DNA of 64,000 nucleotides from positions 620,001-684,000 of the forward strand of contig NZ_SBIW01000003.1 of the NCBI RefSeq assembly GCF_004054195.1, read 5' to 3'. Made by a program: the position numbers and the translations under genes. This document shows positions 49,470 through 58,679 of the stretch, in pieces. The first letter of the stretch is position 1; every line of letters begins with the position of its first letter. The notes below the pieces were generated by a model. That model ran no database searches, was not told the origin of the DNA, and worked only from the letters and a program-made list of their open reading frames with translations. This DNA comes from Mucilaginibacter gilvus. Its GTDB lineage: Bacteria > Bacteroidota > Bacteroidia > Sphingobacteriales > Sphingobacteriaceae.

Positions 49470-50348
49470 TTATTTTGGCACCAAAACGTTGAGTGCTTTT
49501 GGTATGATACTTATTTCGATCTTTTTGGCCTCGTCTTCGCAGTCGTCGCAAATATATTTTACTTTATCGCTCAACTCTATCACAACTTCTTTGCACCGCC
49601 AGTGTTTTAAAACGTCGGATGTTGTATGGAATAACGTACTGCCTGCAACCTGTAACATCGACAGCGGATCGGCGCTTTTTAATAGGATCACGTCCAGTTC
49701 GCCATCGTATACGCTTATCCCCGGCAGGAACGACATCTCGCCGATACCGATGTTCCCTGCATTGGTTACGGTTAACGAAACACCCTCTTCATTTATTTGC
49801 TTCCCATCGATAGTTAGTTCATAAGATAGGGGTTTTGCAGCAATAGTGGTTTTAAGTGCGGTTATACCATATGCTACCTGCCCCAGTTTACTTTTAAGCC
49901 CTGCATCGGCATCGAGTATCATATCTGCCATGATGCCGAGATTTATCCGAAGCAGGAAAGGTGTGCCGTTAGCTATGCCCATATCCATCTGCCTTACTTT
50001 GGCGTTTCCCGCCACAATGAGTTCTATCGCCCCGGGCGAATCCTGCGGTATACCCAATTCTTTAGATAGAATGTTGGCTGTACCGCCGGGTATAACGGCC
50101 AACGGTGTTTTATTGCCGTAAAGCGCCGCAGCTGCTTTGGTAACGCTGCCATCCCCACCGTAAATAACTACCAGATCTGTTTTACCAATAAGCTGTTTCG
50201 CTGTATTAAAAGTGTCTTCTTCTTTACGGGTAACGGTAATATCCCAATCGATATCAGACCCGTTAAGCGCATTGTGCAGGTAGCTAAGGATAGGTTCCTC
50301 TTTACCCGAACCCGGATTGATGATAAACTGAATGTTCTTGAATTTCAT
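49470..50348 (-). CDS. Diacylglycerol/lipid kinase family protein
   Basis: A 292-residue lipid kinase of the YegS/BmrU/DagK type. The N-terminal nucleotide-binding domain starts FIINPGSGKEEP and has the GGDGS motif at residues 64-68, then AVIPGGTANILSKEL. The C-terminal beta-sandwich ends the protein. The likely reaction is ATP-dependent phosphorylation of diacylglycerol or a related lipid at the inner membrane. It lies 5 bp before the phosphatase gene, forming a kinase/phosphatase pair. Confidence 0.9.
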   Translation of the reverse strand: MKFKNIQFIINPGSGKEEPILSYLHNALNGSDIDWDITVTRKEEDTFNTAKQLIGKTDLVVIYGGDGSVTKAAAALYGNKTPLAVIPGGTANILSKELGIPQDSPGAIELIVAGNAKVRQMDMGIANGTPFLLRINLGIMADMILDADAGLKSKLGQVAYGITALKTTIAAKPLSYELTIDGKQINEEGVSLTVTNAGNIGIGEMSFLPGISVYDGELDVILLKSADPLSMLQVAGSTLFHTTSDVLKHWRCKEVVIELSDKVKYICDDCEDEAKKIEISIIPKALNVLVPK

Positions 50349-50420
50349 TTGTTATGACTTGGCAAATACCATTCCAGTATCGTATATAATACAGGGGGTG
50401 AGGAATAATTATATAAAATA

Positions 50421-50466
50421 AACTTTCAATATATTTTGAAAGTTCAATATAAATATTCTACATTTG
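50421..50466 (+). promoter_or_regulatory. Promoter with overlapping inverted repeat before the DCC/epimerase operon
   Basis: A -33 element TTTG (50435-50438) and a -7 element TACATTTG (50459-50466) are 20 bp apart and match the Bacteroidota consensus. A perfect inverted repeat AACTTTCAA-6-TTGAAAGTT (50421-50444) covers the -33 element. This is the likely operator of a repressor that is not in the window. Confidence 0.7.
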
Positions 50467-50504
50467 TACATGCAATAAGCACAACGATAAAAAACATAGA
50501 AATC

Positions 50505-50894
50505 ATGAACTACTTTATTTTAACCTACGCGGTTTACCTCACCGTTAGTATTTTATTAACCGTTTGGGTAGCTAAAGTTTTATTTAACAACGGTCGCATT
50601 TTTTTGGTGGATATTTTTCATGGCAATGCCCCGCTGGCCGATAGCGTGAACAAGCTGCTGGTAGTAGGCTTTTACCTTGTCAATATTGGCTATATGTGTT
50701 TGGTGCTAAAAGAGACCAACACCATCAAAAGTACCCAGGAAGTGATAGAGGTACTGAGTTATAAAATAGGTACTATTATCCTTATCCTTGGTGCCATGCA
50801 CTTTTTTAACGTGGTGGTTTTCTTTAAACTGCGCAACAAAGCGCAACTGGTAAAAGGCGAGAGAGCTAACGTAGTATTTGTACAACCTAAATAA
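50505..50894 (+). CDS. Small membrane protein, first gene of the DCC operon
   Basis: A 129-residue integral membrane protein with three hydrophobic segments (about residues 3-23, 44-63 and 79-102). It carries VDIFHGNAPLADSVNKLLVV and ends in a basic tail (LRNKAQLVKGERANVVFV). I recognise no named family. The ATG at 50505 fits the promoter at 50459-50466, with a ~30-nt leader; the frame upstream to 50436 overlaps the promoter and is not coding. It is 8 bp from the DCC protein gene, with which it is surely cotranscribed. Confidence 0.72.
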   Translation: MNYFILTYAVYLTVSILLTVWVAKVLFNNGRIFLVDIFHGNAPLADSVNKLLVVGFYLVNIGYMCLVLKETNTIKSTQEVIEVLSYKIGTIILILGAMHFFNVVVFFKLRNKAQLVKGERANVVFVQPK

Positions 50895-50902
50895 CCCGGG
50901 CC

Positions 50903-51715
50903 ATGAAAACGCTGAACGATCACCTGATACTTTACGATGCCGATTGCCCTATGTGCAAGGCTTATACCAAAGCCTTTACCCGCAGCGGTATGCTGGGCGA
51001 TGGGGGCAGGGCCAGTTACCAAAACATTCCCGATGAGGTTTGTCCGCTGGTTGACAGGCAGCGCGCCGTGAACGAAATAGCCCTTGTAAACACGCAAACC
51101 GGCGAAGTAAGTTACGGTGTAGAGAGCTTGTTTAAAGTGATCGGCAACAGCTTCCCGGTGTTTAAGCCATTGTTTGGGTTTGGGCCATTTATTTGGTTGA
51201 TGAAGAAGGTGTACGCGTTTATCTCTTACAACCGCAGGGTAATTATCCCTGCGGCACATGAGGTTCAGGGCATACAACCCAGCTTTAGGTTGGGTTACAG
51301 GCTTATTTATCTGGTGTTCACCTGGTTGATGGTGGGTAGTATTCTCACGGTTTATGCGCATCATTTAACCCCGCTTGTTCCGCTTGGCGATCTGCTGCGC
51401 GAGTATTATATCTGCGGCGGGCAGGTGCTGTTCCAGGGGATAGTGATCAGCCTGTACAGGCCCGCTAAACGCTGGGAGTACCTGGGCAATATGATGACGA
51501 TATCTTTAGCAGGTGCGTTATTGTTGCTGCCCGTATTGCTTGTAGCCAAATTTGTTGCCCTAACGCCAATAATATGTACCTTATGCTTTTTGGGCGTGGC
51601 CGGGCTGATGTTTTTAGAACACATCCGCCGTACCAAACTGATGCAGTTAGGCTGGCTGCTTACCATCAGTTGGGTGGTTTACAGGCTGCTGCTGTTAATT
51701 GTTATCTTAAATTAA
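50903..51715 (+). CDS. DCC family (DUF393) protein fused to a membrane domain
   Basis: A 270-residue protein. The first ~115 residues are a thioredoxin-like DCC domain with the motif YDADCPMCKAYTKAF, which holds the CxxC-type redox pair (Cys-Pro-Met-Cys) near residue 15. Residues about 130-270 contain four to five hydrophobic segments. DCC proteins are presumed thiol-disulfide oxidoreductases. Both parts are in one continuous frame. It lies 8 bp after the first operon gene and 7 bp before the epimerase gene. Confidence 0.82.
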   Translation: MKTLNDHLILYDADCPMCKAYTKAFTRSGMLGDGGRASYQNIPDEVCPLVDRQRAVNEIALVNTQTGEVSYGVESLFKVIGNSFPVFKPLFGFGPFIWLMKKVYAFISYNRRVIIPAAHEVQGIQPSFRLGYRLIYLVFTWLMVGSILTVYAHHLTPLVPLGDLLREYYICGGQVLFQGIVISLYRPAKRWEYLGNMMTISLAGALLLLPVLLVAKFVALTPIICTLCFLGVAGLMFLEHIRRTKLMQLGWLLTISWVVYRLLLLIVILN

Positions 51716-51722
51716 ACATATC

Positions 51723-52649
51723 ATGAAATATCATAAAATAGTGCTTGCCGGCGGTAATGGTTACCTGGCTACGGTATTAGCTAAATACTATAAAAACTTT
51801 GCTGAAGAAATTATTCTGCTGAGCCGCAAGCCTGCACCCGCCGATGGTAACATTAAAACCCTTATTTGGGATGGTGAGACCGAAGGTGAATGGGGCACCG
51901 CGCTCAACGGTGCGGATATGCTGATAAACCTCTGCGGTAAAAATGTGAACTGCCGCTATACCGAAAAAAATAAACGGGAGATCATCCGCAGTAGGGTAAT
52001 GCCTACTACATTGCTGGGCAAGGTGATAGGCAAGCTTGCTACGCCGCCAAAACTGTGGATAAACCTGGCATCTGCTACCATTTACCGCCACGCGGAAGAC
52101 CACGCGCAGGACGAAGCCACCGGCGAAATAGGGTATGGCTTTTCTATAGACGTATGCACCCAGTGGGAACAGTGCTTTTTTGACGCCGATACGCCAAATA
52201 CCCGCAAGGTTGCCCTTAGGCATGGTATTGCCCTGGGCCGCAGCGATAGCGTTTTCCCGCGCCTGCTTAACCTCGTTAAATTGGGGACGGGCGGCAAACA
52301 AGGCGACGGCGAGCAATACATTGCCTGGATCCACGAGCACGATACCGCCCGCATCACCGAATTTTTGCTGGAGCATACCGAGCTGGACGGCGTTATCAAT
52401 TGCGCGGCGCCTGAAGCAGTTAAGAATAAAGACCTGATGCGCATCATCCGCAAAGCTTACGGCATTCCATTCGGCTTGCCTGCACCTCAATGGCTGCTGG
52501 AGATTGGCGCGAAGGTCATCGGCACCGAAACCGAACTGATCCTGAAAAGCCGCTGGGTAACACCTAAACGATTACTGGACGCGGGGTTTGTATTCCAGTT
52601 TCCGAAAGCAGAGCATGCGGTACACGATATTTTAAGTTTGAGGGTTTAA
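51723..52649 (+). CDS. TIGR01777 family NAD-dependent epimerase-like protein (YfcH-like)
   Basis: A 308-residue short-chain-dehydrogenase-fold protein. The nucleotide-binding start IVLAGGNGYLATVLAKYYKN, the segment LINLCGKNVNCRYTEKNK and RHGIALGRSDSVFPRLL followed by GTGGKQGDGEQYIAWIHEHD are the known TIGR01777 pattern. The C-terminal part ends with the domain typical of these proteins. The substrate is unknown. It follows the DCC gene by 7 bp and precedes the SRPBCC gene by 3 bp; this gene set is recurrent in the phylum and may concern lipid or isoprenoid chemistry, which is inference. Confidence 0.87.
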   Translation: MKYHKIVLAGGNGYLATVLAKYYKNFAEEIILLSRKPAPADGNIKTLIWDGETEGEWGTALNGADMLINLCGKNVNCRYTEKNKREIIRSRVMPTTLLGKVIGKLATPPKLWINLASATIYRHAEDHAQDEATGEIGYGFSIDVCTQWEQCFFDADTPNTRKVALRHGIALGRSDSVFPRLLNLVKLGTGGKQGDGEQYIAWIHEHDTARITEFLLEHTELDGVINCAAPEAVKNKDLMRIIRKAYGIPFGLPAPQWLLEIGAKVIGTETELILKSRWVTPKRLLDAGFVFQFPKAEHAVHDILSLRV

Positions 52650-52652
52650 GCC

Positions 52653-53123
52653 ATGGCTATTATTAAACTAACCACTAAAATAAAAGCACCCGCAGCAGTA
52701 TGTTTCGATCTTTCCCGAAGCATCGACCTGCACGTAAACTCCATGGAACATACGCATGAGAAAGCCATCGCCGGCAAAACCTCAGGGCTTATCGGGCTCA
52801 ACGATTGGGTAACCTGGCAAGCCAACCACTTCGGACTGAAGCTAAACATGACCATCCGCATCAGCGAGTTTGCAGTCAATGATTACTTTATAGACGAGAT
52901 AGAAAAAGGCCCGTTCAAAATGATGCGCCACCTGCATCAATTTAAGCAGGTGGGCAGCTTTACATTTATGGAGGATGAGTTTATCTTCAAATCGCCGTTT
53001 GGCTATCTGGGTAAACTGGTTGACGGCTTGTTTTTAGAAAAGTATATGACGAAGCTTTTGCTGAAAAGGAATGCTGTAATAAAAGCAGCTGCTGAGGAGC
53101 ATCGCTATGAATTACAGAGTTAA
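52653..53123 (+). CDS. SRPBCC family ligand-binding protein
   Basis: A 156-residue START/Bet-v1-like protein that would bind a hydrophobic small molecule. It shows the family start (IKLTTKIKAPAAVCFDLSRS), then WVTWQANHFGLKLNMTIRIS and FKMMRHLHQFKQVGSFTFME, the standard helix-grip pattern of the cyclase/dehydrase-type group. It is the last gene of the operon, 3 bp after the epimerase gene. A partnership with the epimerase in processing one ligand is plausible. No terminator was found before the repeat element that follows. Confidence 0.85.
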   Translation: MAIIKLTTKIKAPAAVCFDLSRSIDLHVNSMEHTHEKAIAGKTSGLIGLNDWVTWQANHFGLKLNMTIRISEFAVNDYFIDEIEKGPFKMMRHLHQFKQVGSFTFMEDEFIFKSPFGYLGKLVDGLFLEKYMTKLLLKRNAVIKAAAEEHRYELQS

Positions 53124-53188
53124 GGAATTGCAGAGCGCAATGCATTATTCACAAATTTCCTACTGATAGGGGAGCTTGCCTTCCCCGC

Positions 53189-53288
53189 GCGTCACTGCGA
53201 GGCACGAAGCAATCTTCCGATAGAAAGGTAGGCAGTATGCAAAACGGTCATGCAAAGTTCTGAGATTGCTTCGTGCCTCGCAATGACG
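53189..53288. mobile_element. MITE-like repeat with CGTCATTGCGAGG terminal inverted repeats, copy B
   Basis: The element starts cgcgcgtcactgcgaggcac and ends agattgcttcgtgcctcgca plus atgacg, so ~26-bp inverted ends enclose a core. Its core, read in reverse, contains ACTTTGCATGACCGTTTTGC, matching copy A at 39712-39808. No coding sequence is present. Confidence 0.8.
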
Positions 53289-53305
53289 GGTTGGGGATGA
53301 TTTGT

Positions 53306-54154
53306 TTAATTGGAAGCTACGTCCGCTGCTTTTATAAAAAACCTTTCTTCGTTATGTGCTTCTAAAACGCTTATCTCATCGCCCACACTTAGCACACCTT
53401 CGCCGGTGTGTACCAAATTCTGCCCGAAATAGATCTTATTATTTTTTAACCGGTATTTGGCCAGCGTTTTTAGCGGCTCCTTGCCCTTTTTAGCGTTTTC
53501 CTGGTCAATTGTGGTCATTACGCAGCGGGCGCAGAGTTTTACACCGTGCATATCTATGCCATTTACATTGATATGTTTCATGGTATCCTCGCTGTACGCC
53601 TCACCACCGGTAAATACAATGTTCGGGCGGAAACGGTTCATGGGCAACGCATCAGGCAGGCGGGAGTTCAGGTCATCCAATGAGGCCTGGCCAATGATCA
53701 GCATAGGGTAGGCGTCCGAAAAGGAGGTGATGGCACCCTTGTTGGTATACCTTGGATCGGTTGGACGGTGGATGTTATCGGGCATGTAAACCAGTCGGCA
53801 GAGTAAGTTTAATTTCTCCGAAAACCAATCGTCTATATGGCTGCTCACCAATTGCGCCCGGCAGGTATCGTCCCAAATTCTAACCTCCAGCATTTCTTCG
53901 CTTTGCGGTAAAAATGGGATGGTAATGGAGGTGTTATCGGGCAGGTAGGTTACCAAAATGCCCTCGTTACTCAAAGCTGTTTTTAACAGCGCCATTTGCG
54001 CGTTCTCGCGCTGGGAAAGGAACCTATTATTGGCATCTATCAGCATCCAGCGGCGATCGTGCTGCAGGCCGCGATCGGTAAGGATGGCCGTATCAACTAT
54101 TATGCCGCCTAAGGATTTGATGGGGTAGATGTATAGTGCGCTTACCTGTAACAT
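53306..54154 (-). CDS. MOSC domain-containing protein (YcbX-like)
   Basis: A 282-residue protein with an N-terminal MOSC beta-barrel (YPIKSLGGIIVDTAILTDRG at the start) and a C-terminal MOSC domain with the conserved cysteine in MHGVKLCARCVMTTID. This pair is typical of molybdenum-cofactor-binding YcbX/MOCOS-C-type proteins, which act with reductases on N-hydroxylated compounds. No ferredoxin domain is fused to the C-terminus here, which shortens it relative to E. coli YcbX. Its redox partner is unknown. Confidence 0.87.
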   Translation of the reverse strand: MLQVSALYIYPIKSLGGIIVDTAILTDRGLQHDRRWMLIDANNRFLSQRENAQMALLKTALSNEGILVTYLPDNTSITIPFLPQSEEMLEVRIWDDTCRAQLVSSHIDDWFSEKLNLLCRLVYMPDNIHRPTDPRYTNKGAITSFSDAYPMLIIGQASLDDLNSRLPDALPMNRFRPNIVFTGGEAYSEDTMKHINVNGIDMHGVKLCARCVMTTIDQENAKKGKEPLKTLAKYRLKNNKIYFGQNLVHTGEGVLSVGDEISVLEAHNEERFFIKAADVASN

Positions 54155-54605
54155 GCCGTAAAAATAAGTCTTTGGTGCGAGTTTTGGCGATTAGCGATCA
54201 GTTAATCAGCGATTAGTTAGCATAGGATAATTTAACACGATTAAGTGATTTTTATGATTAACACGATAAATCAGGGCAATCTTATGAACTTTTAATCAAG
54301 GTTCAGAAAAAATGCGATAGGGATTGTAGTGGAAATCCCGGAATGAAGTGCTGCTTTTATCAGCAGTGCTGAACGAGGAGTTGGAACGAAAAGCCCGGGC
54401 CGCAGGCATCGCCATCATTTGTCTGAACTCGAATTTTATGGAATTGGAAGAATTTTCAGAATTTAAACAAATAACAGTGCAGGTGTATTTTCACTCACCA
54501 CACACATTAAATGTTCAACTTACAGTTGTTTTTGCAGTTATAAATCTATAAAATTGTTTAACCTTTTATTAACGCCACTATTTCAGCGGCAAAAATCTTA
54601 AAATT
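54155..54605. other. Gene-free gap with intergenic repeat fragment
   Basis: This 451-bp gap holds no convincing gene. A 67-codon frame at 54348-54551 is AT-rich and probably chance. From 54418 it contains TTGTCTGAACTCGAATTTT, an unpaired copy of the repeat at 29117-29205. A run of gattagttagc-like words is found near 54190-54230. Confidence 0.6.
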
Positions 54606-56315
54606 ATGCCAATAGACGCACCCAATATTAACGGTAAGGCGACAGCCCAAAACACGTACGATGCTATTGTTGTAGGATCGGGCATCAGCGGTGGCTGGGC
54701 TGCCAAAGAACTTACCGAACGTGGCTTGAAAACCATTATGCTGGAGCGTGGGCCTAATTTTGAGCACATAAAGGACTATAAAACAGCCAATAACAACCCG
54801 TGGGATTTTGAGCACCGTGGTAATGTAACCCAGGCTCAGCGCAACCGCAGACCGGTTATATCGCGTAACTGGGGTGCGCAGGAGGCTGTTATGGATTATT
54901 GGGTAGATGAGCAGGACGCCCCTTACGCTGAAGTAAAGCCCTTTAACTGGTGGCGATCGTACCAGTTGGGCGGACGCTCTATATTATGGGGCCGACAAAG
55001 CTACCGCTGGAGCGACCTTGATTTTGATGCCAACGCGAAAGATGGCTGGGCGATAGACTGGCCGATCCGCTATAAAGATCTTGCCCATTGGTACGATCAT
55101 GCCGAAAAATTCGCGGGCATCAGTGGCTCGCTGGAAGGGTTGCCGCAATTACCCGACGGGCACTTTCTGCCGCCTATGGATATGAACTGGGTGGAGAAGG
55201 ATGTTGCCGCCAGTATTAAAAAGAAGTTTGGCCGCCACATGATCATTGGCCGGGTGGCTAATTTAACGGCGGCTATCCCCGGGCGTACCAAATGCCAGTT
55301 CCGCAACCGTTGCTGGGAAGGTTGCCCTTTTGGTGGCTATTTCAGTACGCAATCATCTACTTTGCCGGCAGCACTGGCAACGGGCAATTTAACGGTAAGG
55401 CCACAATCTATCGTTACTAAAGTATTATATGATAAGGATACCAAGCGTGCTAAAGGGGTTGAGGTGCTGGATGCCGAAACCAATAAAACTTATGAGTTTT
55501 ACGCCAAAGTGGTGTTTGTAAACGCTTCCGCTTTAAATAGCGCCTGGGTGCTGATGAACTCCGCAACGGATATATGGCCGGATGGCCTGGGTAGCAGCAG
55601 CGGCGAACTGGGCCATAATATTATGGATCACCACTACAATCTGGGTGCAAGCGGTGTAATGGAAGGCTACGAGGATAAATACTTTTATGGCCGACGCGCA
55701 AATGGCATTTACCTGGCACGTTTTGCCAACGTGTTTGGCGATAAGCGCGATTACCTGCGCGGTTTTGGCTACCAGGGCGGAGCGAGCCGGCAGGGCTGGA
55801 GCCGCGAAATTGCCGAACTTACCATTGGTGCGAAATACAAAGAGGCGCTATCCGAGCCCGGGCAATGGCAGATGGGCCTGAGCGGATTTGGCGAGCTATT
55901 GCCGTATCATGAGAATAAAATAACGCTTGATAAGGAGCGGAAAGATAAGTGGGGCCTGCCTATCCTTTCTATGGATGCAGAGATAAAGGATAACGAGAAA
56001 AAGATGCGCGTGGATATCGTAAATGAGGCAAAAGCGATGCTGGAAATGGCGGGTGTTAAAAATATTGAGACGCACGACAGGGGGCATAATGTTGGTGATG
56101 GCATCCACGAGATGGGCACCGCCCGCATGGGTAACGATCCTAAAACATCGGTATTGAACAAGCACAACCAGGTTTGGGACGCACCAAACGTTTTTGTTAC
56201 CGATGGCGCTTGTATGGTGTCCTCGGCTTGCCAAAACCCCTCTTTAACATATATGGCCCTTACTGCCCGCGCCGCGAATTTTGCTGCAGATGAGTTGAAG
56301 AAGGGGAATATTTAG
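54606..56315 (+). CDS. GMC family oxidoreductase (gluconate-dehydrogenase-type)
   Basis: A 569-residue FAD-dependent oxidoreductase. The FAD motif GSGISGGWAAKELTERG is near residue 23. A cysteine-rich stretch CQFRNRCWEGCPFGGYF near residue 225 is typical of the bacterial sugar-dehydrogenase subgroup, and the C-terminal NPSLTYMALTARAANF carries the expected Asn and Pro. The catalytic histidine region is HEMGTARMG. No twin-arginine signal was seen, and the small subunit that often accompanies this enzyme is absent. The substrate is probably a sugar or polyol, which is inference. Confidence 0.9.
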   Translation: MPIDAPNINGKATAQNTYDAIVVGSGISGGWAAKELTERGLKTIMLERGPNFEHIKDYKTANNNPWDFEHRGNVTQAQRNRRPVISRNWGAQEAVMDYWVDEQDAPYAEVKPFNWWRSYQLGGRSILWGRQSYRWSDLDFDANAKDGWAIDWPIRYKDLAHWYDHAEKFAGISGSLEGLPQLPDGHFLPPMDMNWVEKDVAASIKKKFGRHMIIGRVANLTAAIPGRTKCQFRNRCWEGCPFGGYFSTQSSTLPAALATGNLTVRPQSIVTKVLYDKDTKRAKGVEVLDAETNKTYEFYAKVVFVNASALNSAWVLMNSATDIWPDGLGSSSGELGHNIMDHHYNLGASGVMEGYEDKYFYGRRANGIYLARFANVFGDKRDYLRGFGYQGGASRQGWSREIAELTIGAKYKEALSEPGQWQMGLSGFGELLPYHENKITLDKERKDKWGLPILSMDAEIKDNEKKMRVDIVNEAKAMLEMAGVKNIETHDRGHNVGDGIHEMGTARMGNDPKTSVLNKHNQVWDAPNVFVTDGACMVSSACQNPSLTYMALTARAANFAADELKKGNI

Positions 56316-56339
56316 GGGGGACAATTATTAATAAACGTC

Positions 56340-56452
56340 GTCCTGAACTTGTTTCAGGATCCTACAGGACAGGTATCGAACTTTGCTAAACGGCGATGTA
56401 TGTGCACTACTTTTATGATGGGGTGCCGAAAAAATTTCGGCATGACGTAGGG
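56340..56452. repeat. Intergenic repeat with CGTC-TCCTGAA and TTCGGCATGACG ends
   Basis: Between the GMC gene and the terminator are gtcctgaacttgtttcagga (a local hairpin) and, 90 bp on, gccgaaaaaatttcggcatg followed by acg. Both are of the type found as dispersed repeats in this phylum; a second copy of either is not in this window. Confidence 0.45.
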
Positions 56453-56466
56453 TTTTTAGTATAAAC

Positions 56467-56503
56467 AAAAAGAGGTTAGCCGTAAAACGGCTAACCTCTT
56501 TTT
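56467..56503. terminator. Bidirectional terminator between the GMC and TPR genes
   Basis: Perfect 17-bp arms (56467-56483 and 56487-56503, AAAAAGAGGTTAGCCGT and its reverse complement) with a loop of three A. The A/T runs at both ends allow termination in either direction for the convergent genes. Confidence 0.9.
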
Positions 56504-56521
56504 GTTTGATGTTCTAATCTC

Positions 56522-58549
56522 TTACTTACAATACAGCGCCAGTTTATCGCCGGCTTCTTTTAAGCCGAGGGCTACAGCCTTGTTAATGTCTGCACAACCT
56601 GCTGTTTTCTCGCCGCGCTGGGCTTTGATGATGCCGCGGTTGAGGTAAGCGGTCGCATTTTTAGGGTCCATTAAAATAATGGCGTTTAAATCTGTTAATG
56701 CCGCGGCCCAGTTCTTCAAATTCATTCGGGCTGTGGCACGTGCCATGAGTACTGTGGTGCTTTTGGGTTCCAGTTTAAGCGCCGTAGCGAAATCTTTTTT
56801 CATGGCCAGGGTATCACCCGTAAAACTTTCGGCAATAGCACGGCCCGTATAGGCTTTTACGTTATTTTGGTTGAGCAGCAACACGTTAATGTAATCATAT
56901 ACGGCCCCTAAGTATTCCTGTTTAATTAGTTTAAGATCGGCACGGGCAAGGTAAGCCTCGTCGTTGGTTTCGTTGAGGGAGATGCCTTTGTTGATATCAA
57001 CTAATGCCTCATCGTATTTTTTTAGCGCCACCAGGCTATTACCCCGGTTGATGAATGCTTCTGAAGAGGATGGGGCCAGTTTTATAGCCAGGTCGTGATC
57101 TGCCATTGCGCCTGCCAGGTCATCCAGCTTGCTTTTGGCAACGCCGCGATAGCTGTAGAAGTTTACATTCTTAGGGTTTATCACAATGGCATCATCAAAT
57201 ACCTTTAAAGCCTGCGTGTAACGGCCGGAAGCGATAAGCGCTTTGCCATAATCTATATACAGATCGTTGTTTTGCGGTGTGGATTCAATTGCGGCTTTGT
57301 AATCGGCCAGGCTTCCTTCCACATCGCCATTCTTCATTTTAATGCGGGCGCGATGGAGTAAGGCGTAAGGGCTGCGTGCATCCAGCGTTAGCGACCTGCT
57401 ATAAAGCGCTATGGCGGCGGGATAATCGTGCTGGGCCGCCTTAATATCTCCGCTGCCTACGTAGGCATAGGTGGCTTTAGGCTCTATTTTAATGGTGGTC
57501 GCAAAATCCGCCAGTGAGCCAACTGTATCATTCAATTCTATCTTAGCCTTAGCGCGCGACATATACCCATAGGCGTTTTTAGGGTTTATGCTGATGGTGG
57601 TATCGGCATCGGCAATAGCGGCGGTAAAGTTTTTCATGTTGATCTTTACATCAGCCCGGTTTTGGTAAGCTTCGTCATATTTAGGGTTCAGGGCGATAGC
57701 CCTACTCAGATCCTCAATGGCACCATCCCGATCATTCATATTGTTTTTAGAGATGCCCCGGCCCATGTAAAGTTCGGCCTTTTTTGGGTTTTGCTCAATC
57801 GCTTTATCAAAAAACTCAATCGCGCCTTTATCGTCATCGGCATTGCTGGCGGCAGAGGCCAGGTAATGGTAAAGTTCGGGCATCTGGGGATTAAGACTCA
57901 CTACCCTGCGGTAATCAGCAATGGCGCCCTGGTAATCCCTGATATTTGCTTTAGCGTTACCACGATAGAACCATGCTTCAGAGTTATTAGGCTCTGCCTT
58001 AATAGCGGCGTCGAAATCAGCAATAGCCGCCTTGTAATCGCCAAGGTTCCCTTTTGAGTTTGCGCGGTAGTAAATAAGGTCGGCATCACCCGGTAAAAAC
58101 TTTTCGGCAATGTCAAAATCAACAATAGCACCCTTATTATCGTTCAGGTTAGCCTTAGCCACCGCGCGGTATTTGTATAACTCTCCCTTTTGCGGATTCA
58201 GGGCTATCGCTTTATCAAAATCGGCAAGGCTGCCCGCATAATCCTTTAAATTGCTTTTTGCATTGGCACGGTAATGCCACGCATCTAATAACCTTGGGTC
58301 GAGGTCCAATGCTTTAGTAAAATCGGCAACGGCACCTCCATAATCACCTATATTGGTTTTAGCATTGGCCCGGTACAGGAACGCCCTTGCCACGCCGGGG
58401 TTCATTTGAATAGATCGGTTAAAGTCGGCAATGGCCTCCTTATAATCCTTCATATTTGCTTTTGTGTTGCCGCTCGTCATGTAATCGGTAGCGGTTTGGG
58501 CCATGCAATAAACCGGCAACAAAAACAGAATAAATAACAATCTCTTCAT
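56522..58549 (-). CDS. Exported tetratricopeptide repeat protein
   Basis: A 675-residue exported protein. A signal peptide (MKRLLFILFLLPVYCMAQ) is followed by about 19 consecutive 34-residue TPR units covering almost the whole chain; many contain the pattern AIADF, AxxYRANAK or similar, for example KDYAGSLADFDKAIALNPQ. TPR arrays form superhelical scaffolds for protein contacts. I start at the ATG at 58549; the frame extends to a TTG at 58564. The partner is unknown. It is a single gene ending at a strong bidirectional terminator. Confidence 0.9.
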   Translation of the reverse strand: MKRLLFILFLLPVYCMAQTATDYMTSGNTKANMKDYKEAIADFNRSIQMNPGVARAFLYRANAKTNIGDYGGAVADFTKALDLDPRLLDAWHYRANAKSNLKDYAGSLADFDKAIALNPQKGELYKYRAVAKANLNDNKGAIVDFDIAEKFLPGDADLIYYRANSKGNLGDYKAAIADFDAAIKAEPNNSEAWFYRGNAKANIRDYQGAIADYRRVVSLNPQMPELYHYLASAASNADDDKGAIEFFDKAIEQNPKKAELYMGRGISKNNMNDRDGAIEDLSRAIALNPKYDEAYQNRADVKINMKNFTAAIADADTTISINPKNAYGYMSRAKAKIELNDTVGSLADFATTIKIEPKATYAYVGSGDIKAAQHDYPAAIALYSRSLTLDARSPYALLHRARIKMKNGDVEGSLADYKAAIESTPQNNDLYIDYGKALIASGRYTQALKVFDDAIVINPKNVNFYSYRGVAKSKLDDLAGAMADHDLAIKLAPSSSEAFINRGNSLVALKKYDEALVDINKGISLNETNDEAYLARADLKLIKQEYLGAVYDYINVLLLNQNNVKAYTGRAIAESFTGDTLAMKKDFATALKLEPKSTTVLMARATARMNLKNWAAALTDLNAIILMDPKNATAYLNRGIIKAQRGEKTAGCADINKAVALGLKEAGDKLALYCK

Positions 58550-58679
58550 TAATTTATTTTTCAAAGATGCCTAATGTAAGTAAAACGGAATAAATGGTTT
58601 GCTAAATTAGGTAAATACGCCCGTTTTAACCTCATGATTAATATAGCTATAAGCTATGAGTTACAGGGTTAATTGTAAA

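Noticed and set aside
51777..52490. 237-codon minus-strand ORF
   Set aside because: Entirely antisense to the TIGR01777 epimerase gene, which has clear family motifs; the opposite frame is open by codon bias.
54348..54551. 67-codon plus-strand ORF before the GMC gene
   Set aside because: It includes a dispersed repeat (from 54418), shows no domain and is in a gap with no promoter support.
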